From: Prosthecobacter debontii
Lineage (GTDB): Bacteria; Verrucomicrobiota; Verrucomicrobiia; Chthoniobacterales; Chthoniobacteraceae
Length of the DNA stretch: 64,000 nt
Reading direction: 5' to 3'
NCBI GenBank assembly: GCA_945905735.1
Contig: CAMDQC010000001.1
Span: 1-64,000, forward strand
Below, one piece after another: positions 29,795 to 37,498 of the stretch. Below the pieces are notes generated by a model that was not told the DNA's origin, searched no databases, and saw only the letters and a list, made by a program, of their open reading frames with translations. Made by a program: the position numbers and the translations under genes. Numbering within the stretch: position 1 is the first letter of the stretch; every line of letters begins with the position of its first letter.

Positions 29795-30705
29795 GGCAGC
29801 ACCTCCTCGCTCACGCTCACGCTCACATCATCCACGAACTGCGCGGGGAACCATCCATTCGCGGGCTCGTCCGAAAGGCGAAACGCCGCGATGCCAATCA
29901 CCAGCACGCGAGCGTGCGGCGGCACTTGCAGCGTCAGTTCGCCCGCTTCCCAAGTCGCCGGGTCGTGGTCCACAGGCATCGTCGTCCGCGCAAACGGCAG
30001 CGGCGCACTTTCATTGTATCGCTGGTCCCAAAGTTCCTTCGCGCTCGCGGCGGCGTCATTGCCAGCCACAGCGGCGAGGGCAAAACGTGCCTGCTTCGCC
30101 GTGTCGGCATTGAACCACGCGCGAACCCTCACCGAGCGCGGGCCGCTGCCCGGCAGCGCAATGACCTGCCACAAGTCCGCAGCCATGTTTTTGCTGCCGA
30201 CAAAATCGCCCGTGTTCGACGCCGAGAGCACTTTCAACATGCGCCCGCCTTCCCGCGGCTGCACGCGGCCAGTCGCCTCCACAATCGCGCACGGGTCGCC
30301 CGTCCACTGCCCCGGCTCACTCGGCACGCTGCTGCTCGGAATCGGCGCACCCGCCTCAAAGCCCGCATCCGCGAGCGCCGCCTTCACCGCGAGCGGTGCC
30401 ACACGCAAAGCCCGAGGCTGCACTATCGCCCACGCCGTGCCGACCGCCAGCCCGCCGAGCATCACGCCCGCGGCCAACTGCCTAATCGAGCGTATCCGCA
30501 CCGACCGGGATTCCTGCGCTGGACGCACCACCGGCACAGACAAACGCAGCGTCTCATCCGCCGCGAGCGCCGCGTGCAGCCCTGCGATTTCCAAATATCG
30601 CCCGCGTGCCGCCGCGTCCGTTTCGAGCAGATGGGAAAGCTGCGCCGACTCCTCGGCGGATAAAAGACCGTCCACATGGCGGTGAATGAGTTCGTCGTTG
30701 TTCAT
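29791..30705 (-). CDS. Anti-sigma-factor-like membrane protein (FecR-type position)
   Basis: A 304-residue protein from MNNDELIHRHVDGLLSAEES. The N-terminal 55 residues are a zinc-less anti-sigma-like helix bundle (LSHLLETDAAARGRYLEIAG), followed by one transmembrane segment about 71-88 (LAAGVMLGGLAVGTAWAIV) and a periplasmic beta domain of about 210 residues (LADAGFEAGAPI, WQVIALPGSGPRSVRVRAWF, WEAGELTLQVPPHARVLVIG) that looks like a carbohydrate-binding/LamG-type sensor. Its ATG overlaps the sigma-factor stop (ATGA) and its TGA overlaps the giant gene's GTG. By family precedent it should hold the sigma factor at the membrane until a periplasmic signal arrives. An upstream frame extension lies within the sigma gene and is not used. 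Confidence 0.82.
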   Translation of the reverse strand: MNNDELIHRHVDGLLSAEESAQLSHLLETDAAARGRYLEIAGLHAALAADETLRLSVPVVRPAQESRSVRIRSIRQLAAGVMLGGLAVGTAWAIVQPRALRVAPLAVKAALADAGFEAGAPIPSSSVPSEPGQWTGDPCAIVEATGRVQPREGGRMLKVLSASNTGDFVGSKNMAADLWQVIALPGSGPRSVRVRAWFNADTAKQARFALAAVAGNDAAASAKELWDQRYNESAPLPFARTTMPVDHDPATWEAGELTLQVPPHARVLVIGIAAFRLSDEPANGWFPAQFVDDVSVSVSEEVLP

Positions 30706-31220
30706 AGTCGTGTGTGCGCGAGTTTTTGATGAATGCAGTCCAGCAGCCCCGCGCGGAGCCGCTGGAGAGTCTTGTAAATAGCGTCCACCGAGCGCCCGTG
30801 ATTCGTCGCCAGCGCCTCCACGCTGCGCTCGGAAAAGTAGTAGCCCTCGATGATTTCGCGGGAGTTTGCAGGCATCGCCGACAGACACTCGCGCAGCGCC
30901 GCATCGCGCTTCTCCTTGTCGTCCGCGCATTCCTCATCGGCGATGAGCAGCGCCTCCACCGCCCTTTCGCTCAGCCGATTCTCCCGCTGCGAATCCCGGA
31001 ACCAGCGCCGCACCTGAATCCGCGCATACCCGATTGCCCAATTCGCAAATGGCCGCGCCGGGTCATATTGCTCGAACTGCTGCCACAACGCCACCGCCGT
31101 CTCCTGCACAATATCCCGGGCATCCGCCCGCCCAGGCACAAACATCATCACCGCCCGGAGAATCTCCGGTTCGTAATGCAGAAAAAGTCGCGTAAATCGT
31201 TCGTAAGTGTCGGCAGGCAT
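30702..31220 (-). CDS. ECF RNA polymerase sigma factor, Rhodopirellula/Verrucomicrobium type
   Basis: A 172-residue ECF sigma factor. Region 2 is at about 8-75 (FLHYEPEILRAVMMFVPGRADARDIVQET, FANWAIGYARIQVRRWFR) and region 4 at about 112-165 (LSAMPANSREIIEGYYFSERS, HGRSVDAIYKTLQRLRAGL). The spacing and the FANWAIGYAR motif fit the subfamily common in Planctomycetota and Verrucomicrobiota, which is typically encoded with a FecR/LamG-like anti-sigma protein and a large surface protein, as here. All three genes overlap by four bases (ATGA, then GTGA), so they are one operon. Autoregulation is likely, but no promoter motif could be assigned in the 30-base leader before the upstream pseudogene. 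Confidence 0.9.
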   Translation of the reverse strand: MPADTYERFTRLFLHYEPEILRAVMMFVPGRADARDIVQETAVALWQQFEQYDPARPFANWAIGYARIQVRRWFRDSQRENRLSERAVEALLIADEECADDKEKRDAALRECLSAMPANSREIIEGYYFSERSVEALATNHGRSVDAIYKTLQRLRAGLLDCIHQKLAHTRL

Positions 31221-31238
31221 CCGTAAGTCATAGCGAGT

Positions 31239-31560
31239 TCACCAAAGCCCGCACTTTTGGACAAAGTTAATGACAACCCGCCGAAGTTTTTTCGGAACCA
31301 CGGTTTGAAAACCCAGAGCCGGAGAATGAGCGGGGCGGCGATAATTTGCCCGACTGCACATAGGGCGAACTCCCCATCTGCAAATCAAACCACTCGCAAA
31401 GCAGCAATGCCGCATCGCGAAGTCCGACACCCTCTTTCCGGGCGACGAAATCCAGAACATTCCCGCCACCCTCGCAGGTTCCGTAACAGACCGTTCTTAT
31501 CGAGAGACACGCGGAATGCCCGATAGAAAATTCCCGTTTGAACTTCCCCACGCACCACAT
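31239..31560 (-). pseudogene. CHC2-type zinc-finger (primase-like) fragment
   Basis: On the minus strand a short frame contains VCYGTCEGGGNVLDFVARKE followed by GVGLRDAALLLCEWFDLQ. This matches the second half of the CHC2 zinc finger of DnaG-like primases and of accessory proteins on mobile elements (CxxC-x-x-GGNVLDFV, then EG.s.reAa..L..WF). The first half of the finger is not recognisable and the similarity is lost after FDLQ; a nearby second frame (SPALGF near 31290) may continue it after a frameshift. No Toprim domain remains. The fragment suggests past integration or conjugation genes at this site. Confidence 0.55.
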
Positions 31561-31571
31561 ATTCTCATCGC

Positions 31572-31799
31572 ATGATCACCATCGAGTCCACTGCCGACAC
31601 CATCCATGTCCACATCCCCCGAGCCGAAGTGAGCAGCGAGCGCATCGACCAGATACTACGCTGCATCCGCCTCGAAAGCGCAGTGGCCGACAGCAAACTC
31701 ACCGACGCCACCGCAGACGCAATGGCGGAAGAAATGAAAGCCGATTGGTGGGCGAAAAATAGCCGCCGCTTCATCCCCGACTCAGCCGCCAAGCAATGA
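31572..31799 (+). CDS. Antitoxin-like small protein of a truncated toxin-antitoxin pair
   Basis: A 75-residue protein (MITIESTADTIHVHIPRAEV at the start, EEMKADWWAKNSRRF near the end) with a beta-rich N-terminus and a helical C-terminus, like small antitoxins that precede PIN-domain toxins. Its stop TGA overlaps the ATG of the next frame (ATGA at 31796-31799), which encodes the beginning of a PIN toxin. The gene itself appears intact, but because its toxin is cut it is now probably a solitary antitoxin. It is oriented against all its neighbours and sits between two pseudogenes. Confidence 0.6.
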   Translation: MITIESTADTIHVHIPRAEVSSERIDQILRCIRLESAVADSKLTDATADAMAEEMKADWWAKNSRRFIPDSAAKQ

Positions 31800-31906
31800 G
31801 CCAGCGGCGCGTCATCGTGGACGCTAACATCGCTTTTCGCGCACTTGCGAGCAGTCGAGGCGACCTCCGCAGCCGGGGATTCACCTCATTCTTTGAGCCC
31901 AAGTAA
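31796..31906 (+). pseudogene. PIN-domain toxin, truncated after 36 codons
   Basis: The frame MSQRRVIVDANIAFRALASS shows the first conserved acidic residue of a PIN RNase (VDAN) and continues to GFTSFFEPK, where full-length relatives continue into a helix; here a TAA follows at once (31904-31906). Only the first quarter of the expected roughly 140 residues remains, so no active nuclease can be made. Its start overlaps the antitoxin stop. Directly beyond the cut, the opposite strand carries the start of a different PIN gene, so the breakpoint lies within about 31903-31917. Confidence 0.65.
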
Positions 31907-31916
31907 GCGGTTGTCT

Positions 31917-31989
31917 GAATAATCCTCACCCGCCCCGGCACCCCGCGCATGAAATCGCTATACGCGTTTGTATCCAGCGTGATGTTCAT
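31917..31989 (-). pseudogene. Second PIN (VapC-like) toxin, N-terminal fragment
   Basis: On the minus strand from ATG 31987-31989: MNITLDTNAYSDFMRGVPGR, then VRIIQ, the typical first strand (LDTNAYSD with the catalytic Asp) and helix of a VapC toxin. After RIIQ the sequence is no longer PIN-like because it runs into the antisense of the plus-strand PIN fragment. The two truncated genes therefore meet tail to tail. The remaining frame to 31771 is chimeric and has no meaning as a protein. Confidence 0.6.
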
Positions 31990-32038
31990 TTCGCTGCGGC
32001 CTCATCCACCTGCTCAGAACGCGGATTGCGGTTGGCTT

Positions 32039-32400
32039 TACCCGGAGGGAGGTGCGCCATAGGTGGGAGACCGGTTACCGCTACCCGGAGGACGGTGCGT
32101 CATTAGCCGGAGGGCGATGCGCCGATGGTTGGAGGGGGCTGGCGCTACCTGGAGAGATGTGCGCCATTACCCGGAGGGCGATGCGCTGATACTCGGAGGA
32201 CATCGCGCCGTTGGTCGGAGGGCGGCTGTCGTTACTCGGAGTGCAGTTGTCAGGAGGCGGAGAGCGATGCGATGTAACCCGAAATGCTGCGCGTGCATGG
32301 CTGGGCTACGGTCCGTCGCAACCGGGAGCGCGGTCAACGATTGTTGGAGAAAGTCTGCCGGTGCTCGGAGCCGGGTCGTCCATAACTGAGCGAGCCGACG
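32039..32400. repeat. Degenerate tandem array of about 22-bp units with GGAGG core
   Basis: At least 11 clear and about 5 weaker head-to-tail units of 20-24 bases fill this gene-free stretch. Clear units start at 32039, 32061, 32082, 32104, 32126, 32146, 32168, 32190, 32212, 32233 and 32253. A working consensus is TACYCGGAGGGCGRTGCGCC followed by AT. The core CGGAGG is the best kept part and the 3' half drifts. A period of 22 is not a multiple of three, and no frame keeps coding character, so it is not a protein repeat. Weak units continue to about 32400, then similarity fades. The plus strand carries a Shine-Dalgarno-like GGAGG per unit and the minus strand the complementary CCTCC. There are no fixed repeats with unique spacers, so it is not a CRISPR array. 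Confidence 0.8.
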
Positions 32401-32567
32401 TTGTCGCGGAATGGGTCGGGGAGAAGTGTCTGCGTGGCGCTTGCGCGAACGTGTGGTCGCCCGTCAGTCCGTCTGCGTCCATCCAATCGGGTACAAACGT
32501 CGTTTGAAGCTTCACGCTCGCAGAGCCGCAGCGTTTCTTCCGAATGCGCGTGCTCGGGTCGCTGTAG

Positions 32568-35138
32568 TCAGTTGCGGTTGATGGTTTCGTCGAGGTTCAG
32601 CACGAGGTTCGCGATGAGCGTCCACGCGGCAAACTCAGGCTCGGGGATTCCGGCCTGCGGGGCAGATTCGCCCTGCCGGATAAACTTCGCGGCTTCCGCC
32701 GGAGTCTGCTCGTAAGCGGTGAGATGCTGCTTGTATGCGGCGCTCACGATTTCGATTTCCTCGGGCGCGGGTTTTCGTCCGAGCGCGGTGCGGTAGGCGA
32801 AGGTGATTCGCTCGGCGGGTGTCGCGCCGCCTTGCGTGATGATCTTCCCGGCAAATACGCGGGCGGCTTCGATCTGCTGCACATCGTTCATGAGCTGGAG
32901 CGCCTGGAGCGGCGTGTTGCTGCGCTCGCGCATCGTGCAGGATTGTTCGCGCGACGGTGCGTCGAAATTTGCCATGAACGGCGGCGGCGCGGTGCGCTTT
33001 AGGAACGTGTAAAGGCTGCGGCGATAGAGCGCGCTGCCGGTGTCGGCTTTGTAGTTCGCGGTGTTGCTGCGGATGTAGGCGACGGGCTCCCAGATATTCG
33101 GCGGCTGGTAAGGGCGCACGCCGCGTCCGCCCATCGTGAGGTCGAGCAGACCGGAGACGGCGAGCGCATTGTCGCGCACGACTTCCGCATCGAGCCGTAG
33201 CCGCGGGCCGCGTGCATGCAAGCGGTTCTCCGGGTCGCGCGTCCAGATCGCGGCGGGCGCGTCGGAGGATTGGCGGAACGTGGCGCTGGTCACGAAAAGG
33301 CGGACGAGCTTTTTCATATCCCAGCCGTTTTCGCGGAAGTCCACGGCGAGCCAGTCTAGAAGTTCTGGATGGCTCGGCGGTTGTCCCTGCGAGCCGAAAT
33401 CGCCCGAGGTTTTCACCAGTCCCACGCCGAAGAACTGTTGCCAAAAACGATTCACCGTCACGCGGGCGGTGAGCGGGTGGTTGTCGGCGACGAGCCATTT
33501 CGCGAGGTCGAGGCGCGTGGGCTTATCCTTGTTGGGCAACGGCGGAAAAGCAGCGGGCACATCGCGCGAGACTTTCTCGCCGGGCTTGTCGTAGGCGCCG
33601 CGCATCATCACGAAACTATCGCGCGGCTTTTCGAGGTCGCGCATGATGTAGCTTGCGGGAAGCGCCTTATCGAACTCCGTGACTTCCTTTTCGAGCTTCG
33701 CGACGTCGGCTTTTAGCGGACCGATGACCGCTTTGGTCTTCGGGTTCACATTCGCGAGGAAATGTTCGCGCAGGGTTTCCGTCTGCTCGGCGGAGCGCTT
33801 CGCGGTGGCGGGCTTCTTCAGGATTTTGTTCACCTCGGCGGGGAGGTCTTTCGTGTCCTTGCCTTCATGCTTGGAGATCCACTGCGACAAAGAACTATCC
33901 GGATCGACGACATCACCGAGCGTCGCGGGGTCCACGTATTCGAGCGACTTGAGCGTGTCGGCCAGCCGCTTTGCCGCAGCCGTGCGCAGGGCTTCTTTCT
34001 CGGCGAGCGCCTTCTTTTGCTCGGGCGCGATGATCTTCAAAGTCGGCGACACGAGCAGCGCGTTGCCATCCATCGCCGGGTCCGCGGAGCTGTGGAAGAA
34101 TGCGTAGAGCTGGTAAAACTCCTTTTGCGAAAGCGGGTCGAACTTGTGGTCGTGGCAGACGGCGCAGCCCGCGGTCATTCCCATCCAAGTCTCCACCGTC
34201 GTCGAAGTGCGATCCACGGCGTAGCGAAAAACGAACTCCGCATCCAGCGCGCCGCCTTCGCCGGTGGTGACGTTGTTGCGGTTAAAGCCCGTCGCGATGA
34301 GCTGATCATTCGTCGCGTTTGGCAGCATGTCGCCCGCGAGTTGCTCGATGGTGAACTGGCTGAACGGCAGGTTCCGGTTGAACGCGCCGACCACCCAATC
34401 GCGGTAAAGCCACATCGAGCGCTCGTTATCGAGATGCATCCCGTGAGTGTCGCCATAGCGCGCGACATCGAGCCAATGCCTCGCCATTTCCTCGCCGTAC
34501 TGCGGCGATGCCAGCAGCCGGTCCACGACCTTTTCATAAGCATCCGGCGACGCATCCGCGAGAAACGCATCCACATCCGCGAGCGATGGCGGCAGGCCCG
34601 TGAGCGCAAAGCTCGCACGGCGAATCAGCGTCGATTTATCCGCCTCCGGCAAAGGCGCGAGCCCCTCGCGTTTCAGCCGATCGAAAATGAACGCATCCAC
34701 CGCATTCCGCCCCGTCGTCGCGGGCGGCGTTGCTTTCACCGGTGCCTCAAAGGCCCAGTGTTTCTGATACTTCGCGCCCTGCTCGATCCACTCGCGAATG
34801 CGCTCCTTCTCCGCCGGGGAGATCGTCTTGTGCGACTTGGGCGGCGGCATGATTTCGTCCTCATCCGTCGCATTGATGCGCACCCACAACTCACTGCCCT
34901 TCGGGTCGCCGGGCTTGATCGCCACAGCGCCGCTCTCCGCTTTTCCAAACGCGCCCTCCTGCGTATCCAGCCGCAATTCCCCCTTGCGATGCGCCGCATC
35001 GATCCCGTGACACGCGAAACATTTGTCCGAGAGAATCGGACGGATGTCCTTATTAAACGACCGCGGCTCCGCAGAAGCCGGAAGCGCCGAAGCCGCGAGG
35101 ACCGCAGCGAGCAAAGTGGGTGTATGGTGAAGCGTCAT
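32568..35138 (-). CDS. PSCyt1/DUF1549/DUF1553 planctomycete-type cytochrome protein
   Basis: An 856-residue exported protein (signal MTLHHTPTLLAAVLAASALP, cleavage near ASAEP). The N-terminus has a c-type cytochrome domain PSCyt1 with haem motif C40-F-A-C43-H44, LRLDT and EIMPPP. DUF1549/PSCyt2 follows at about 145-360 (RRASFALTGLPPS, RHWLDVARYGDTHG, ERSMWLYRDWVV) with a second CAVCHDHKFDP. A roughly 150-residue helical linker precedes DUF1553/PSD1 at about 540-800 (LAKWLVADNHPLTARVTVNR, NPPLQAL-like NTPLQALQLMND). The family is abundant in Planctomycetota and Verrucomicrobiota and thought to act in polysaccharide or redox metabolism with its DUF1501 partner, which is not adjacent here. The stop is followed by the repeat array region. 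Confidence 0.92.
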   Translation of the reverse strand: MTLHHTPTLLAAVLAASALPASAEPRSFNKDIRPILSDKCFACHGIDAAHRKGELRLDTQEGAFGKAESGAVAIKPGDPKGSELWVRINATDEDEIMPPPKSHKTISPAEKERIREWIEQGAKYQKHWAFEAPVKATPPATTGRNAVDAFIFDRLKREGLAPLPEADKSTLIRRASFALTGLPPSLADVDAFLADASPDAYEKVVDRLLASPQYGEEMARHWLDVARYGDTHGMHLDNERSMWLYRDWVVGAFNRNLPFSQFTIEQLAGDMLPNATNDQLIATGFNRNNVTTGEGGALDAEFVFRYAVDRTSTTVETWMGMTAGCAVCHDHKFDPLSQKEFYQLYAFFHSSADPAMDGNALLVSPTLKIIAPEQKKALAEKEALRTAAAKRLADTLKSLEYVDPATLGDVVDPDSSLSQWISKHEGKDTKDLPAEVNKILKKPATAKRSAEQTETLREHFLANVNPKTKAVIGPLKADVAKLEKEVTEFDKALPASYIMRDLEKPRDSFVMMRGAYDKPGEKVSRDVPAAFPPLPNKDKPTRLDLAKWLVADNHPLTARVTVNRFWQQFFGVGLVKTSGDFGSQGQPPSHPELLDWLAVDFRENGWDMKKLVRLFVTSATFRQSSDAPAAIWTRDPENRLHARGPRLRLDAEVVRDNALAVSGLLDLTMGGRGVRPYQPPNIWEPVAYIRSNTANYKADTGSALYRRSLYTFLKRTAPPPFMANFDAPSREQSCTMRERSNTPLQALQLMNDVQQIEAARVFAGKIITQGGATPAERITFAYRTALGRKPAPEEIEIVSAAYKQHLTAYEQTPAEAAKFIRQGESAPQAGIPEPEFAAWTLIANLVLNLDETINRN

Positions 35139-35320
35139 GAATTTCGAAATGTGTAGCGTTCAAAAGGACAAGGGCAAAGTCGTTTGTAACTTAGCGTTTC
35201 TGACCTAGCGCTGTTGGCGCTTCGCTCGCTCGGCGAGCGATTGCGGCCACGGGGTTTTCTTCGTCTTTTGCTTCGCGGGCTTTTTGCCTCTACCGGACCA
35301 AAAGGCGGTGTTCGGGTTAA

Positions 35321-36439
35321 TCACACCCGATCCCCGCTCAAACTCGGCATTTTATCCGCCTCGGTCAGCGCGGATGCGACGACTTGGTCCATGTTGTAAT
35401 ACCGATAGGTCGCCAAGCGCCCTACAAAAGTGACGCCCTTCTCCAAGGCGGCGCGTTCGGCGTAACGGGTGTATTGGGCGCGGGCATCGGGGGCGGGGAT
35501 GGGGTAGTAGGGCTCTAGGCCGGGGGCGTAATCTTGCGGGTATTCGCGGATGATGGTGGTGTGGGGGAGTTTTTGGCCGGTGGCGTGTTTGAGTTCTACG
35601 ACTCGGGTGTAGGCGTGGTCGTTGGGGTAGTTCACCTGCATGGCGGGCTGGTGGTACTCGACGGGGAGCGTCTCGGGCTCGAAGCGCAGTGAGCGGTAGG
35701 GGAGCGCGCCGTAGCAGCGGTCGAAGTATTCGTCGATGGGGCCGGTGTAGATGAGGTGCTTAAATGTGAGCTGCTGCCGGGCTTCGCGGTAGTCGGTTTT
35801 TAGGCGGACTTCGATGTTCGGGTGCGCGAGCATTTTCTGGAACATGGCGGCGTAGCCGTCGCGGGGGAGGGCTTGGAATTTCTCGTCGCAAAAGCGGTCG
35901 TCGCGGTTGGTGCGGATGGGGATTCTGCCGCACACGCTGGGGTCGAGTTCGCTGGGGTCGCGTCGCCATTGTTTGCGGGTGTAGTTTTTGAAAAAGAGTT
36001 CGTAAAGCGGACGGCCTACTTGGCTGATGATCACCTCTTCGCTGTTGCGCGGGGATTCGATGGGGACGCGCCAGTTTGCTAGGGTTGCGGCCATTTCTTC
36101 GGGCGTGCTGGGGTGGCCGATGAATTGCTCGAAGGTGTTCAGGTTGATGGGGAATTGCCAGTGCTGCCCGTTCGTCCAAGAGAGGACGCGGTAGTCCACG
36201 CGGTGCCATTCGGTGAATTGCGAGAGGTAGGCGATGACGCGGTCGCTGTTGGTGCGGAAGTAGTGGGGGCCGTAGGGGTGGATGAGGACTCCGGCGGCAT
36301 CGAGTCTATCGTAGGCGTTGCCGCCGATGTGGTCGCGGCGGTCGAGGACGAGGCAGCGCGCGCCGCGCTGGCTGGCGAGGCGCTCGGCGAGCACGCTGCC
36401 GGCGAATCCGGCTCCGACGATGAGGTAGTCCCAAGTCAT
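35321..36439 (-). CDS. glf: UDP-galactopyranose mutase
   Basis: A 372-residue flavoenzyme converting UDP-galactopyranose to UDP-galactofuranose for envelope polysaccharides. The start MTWDYLIVGAGFAGSVLAER gives the FAD-binding GxGxxG at residues about 9-14; next come VLDRRDHIGGNAYD, YGPHYFRTNSDRV and, further on, LFFKNYTRKQW (conserved FxKxYTxKQW), RIPIRTNRDDRFCDEKFQALP, YTGPIDEYFD and GRLATYRYYNMDQVV. All family hallmarks are present and the length is normal. A longer frame to 36610 adds 57 residues with no similarity. Thirty-eight bases upstream lies one copy of the 26-bp identical repeat also found before the GT-C gene, and the gene diverges from the secretin-like gene. Confidence 0.95.
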   Translation of the reverse strand: MTWDYLIVGAGFAGSVLAERLASQRGARCLVLDRRDHIGGNAYDRLDAAGVLIHPYGPHYFRTNSDRVIAYLSQFTEWHRVDYRVLSWTNGQHWQFPINLNTFEQFIGHPSTPEEMAATLANWRVPIESPRNSEEVIISQVGRPLYELFFKNYTRKQWRRDPSELDPSVCGRIPIRTNRDDRFCDEKFQALPRDGYAAMFQKMLAHPNIEVRLKTDYREARQQLTFKHLIYTGPIDEYFDRCYGALPYRSLRFEPETLPVEYHQPAMQVNYPNDHAYTRVVELKHATGQKLPHTTIIREYPQDYAPGLEPYYPIPAPDARAQYTRYAERAALEKGVTFVGRLATYRYYNMDQVVASALTEADKMPSLSGDRV

Positions 36440-36476
36440 TCTTGTCGCGCGGCGGTGTAGGCGGGCGGGTGACGGG

Positions 36477-36502
36477 TGGCGAGGAAAGAGAACGTTGTTT
36501 TT
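36477..36502. repeat. 26-bp identical repeat, copy A
   Basis: Identical over 26 bases to 37601-37626 (core GAGGAAAGAGAACGTT, ending in a T-run). This copy is in the leader region of glf, on the strand opposite to that gene. The flanks on either side do not match the second copy, so the match is confined to this block. Confidence 0.85.
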
Positions 36503-36737
36503 CCCAAAAAACCGCTGCTGCCCCGAGAAGCTCAGCGGACGACGCCTTACCAAAGTCGAGGGGGCGGAAGATTCAGAGATGGGGCGCGTCAATTTTTCGC
36601 ACGCAGACAACCATTCCCTCGCTTCGTTTTATTCGACGCCGTATTTTTATCGCAAACGCTCTGTTTATTGGCCCTCATGTCGCAAGACCAAATTCCTAAG
36701 TTTTCCAACCCGCTACATCCTCAATCCAACCATCAAT

Positions 36738-37475
36738 ATGAAATTACGCCGTCCCATTTTCTCCGCGCTTCTCGCAATTTTTTGTGTGAGTGGGTGAAAA
36801 AATAAACCCGCCCCACAGGCCGCGCTGCCAAAGCCTGAAGGCGTCTTGATTGAGGTGCAGATTTTCAGCATGTCGCGTGAACTGGCTGCGCAGACTTTGT
36901 TGAACCAACCTATCGGTACGAGTGGGGACGCGATTCTTAAGAATGTGCAGGCACTGGTCGCGAGCAAACAGGCGAAACTCGTTGCAAGCCCCACTGTTTC
37001 TACTGTCAGCGGTAATCAGGCAGTCATCGAATCCATCTTTGAATACCGCTATCCGACTGAATTTGAGGCACCGCAGATTCCGCAAACTGTTGGCAGTACG
37101 GTAACAAAAACTACCAAGACGACGACGGTTACGCAGGAGACAACTTCCTTCCCTCGAACACCCAGCACACCGACAACATTTGAGGTTAAAAACACGGGAA
37201 CCACTCTGCAAATCGAGCCAACTATCGATACGCAAAATTCCCTAATCACCCTCTCGATTGCTGTGCAAAATACGGCGCTCAGCGGTACAAAAGTATTCAA
37301 AACCGAGAATAACGGTGAAATCGAACAGCCGGAATTCTACACGAAAAAAGTCACCACAAATGCCGTCGTGAAAAGCGGCGGAGTAATCTTGCTGGGCACC
37401 ACGGAGCCAGATCGTCGACTATCTAAAGACATAGACCTCACAGAAGTGGTTTTCATGCGCGCTACGCTGCAATAA
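36738..37475 (+). CDS. Secretin-like lipoprotein with in-frame TGA at the lipobox cysteine
   Basis: The ATG at 36738 starts a lipoprotein-type signal MKLRRPIFSALLAIFCVSG, then the 20th codon is TGA (36795-36797), and the same frame continues openly for 225 codons (KNKPAPQAALPKPEGVLIEV onward) to a TAA at 37473-37475. The TGA falls exactly where a lipobox Cys is expected (VSG-C). The body resembles the C-terminal half of type II/III secretion secretins and related pilus proteins: QALVASKQAKLVASPTVSTV, GTTLQIEPTIDTQNSLITLS, YTKKVTTNAVVKSGGVILLG. Without readthrough only a 19-residue peptide is made; internal starts such as TTG 36846 would give a protein lacking a signal. A recent nonsense change, a sequencing error or recoding are the options. 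The DNA is notably less GC-rich than its neighbours. Confidence 0.7.
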
Positions 37476-37498
37476 CTTTAGAAACTGGGAACTGGGAG

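Noticed and set aside
32039-32400. CRISPR array
   Set aside because: Units of about 22 bases are directly abutting and degenerate; there are no constant repeats with unique spacers and no cas genes.
35222-35245. Terminator hairpin between the DUF1553 and glf genes
   Set aside because: CGCTCGC-TCG-GCGAGCG forms a stem but lacks an adjacent T-run on either strand.
36738-36860. Selenocysteine codon with a SECIS hairpin at the in-frame TGA
   Set aside because: No convincing SECIS-like hairpin was seen directly after the TGA; kept only as one option in the finding on this gene.
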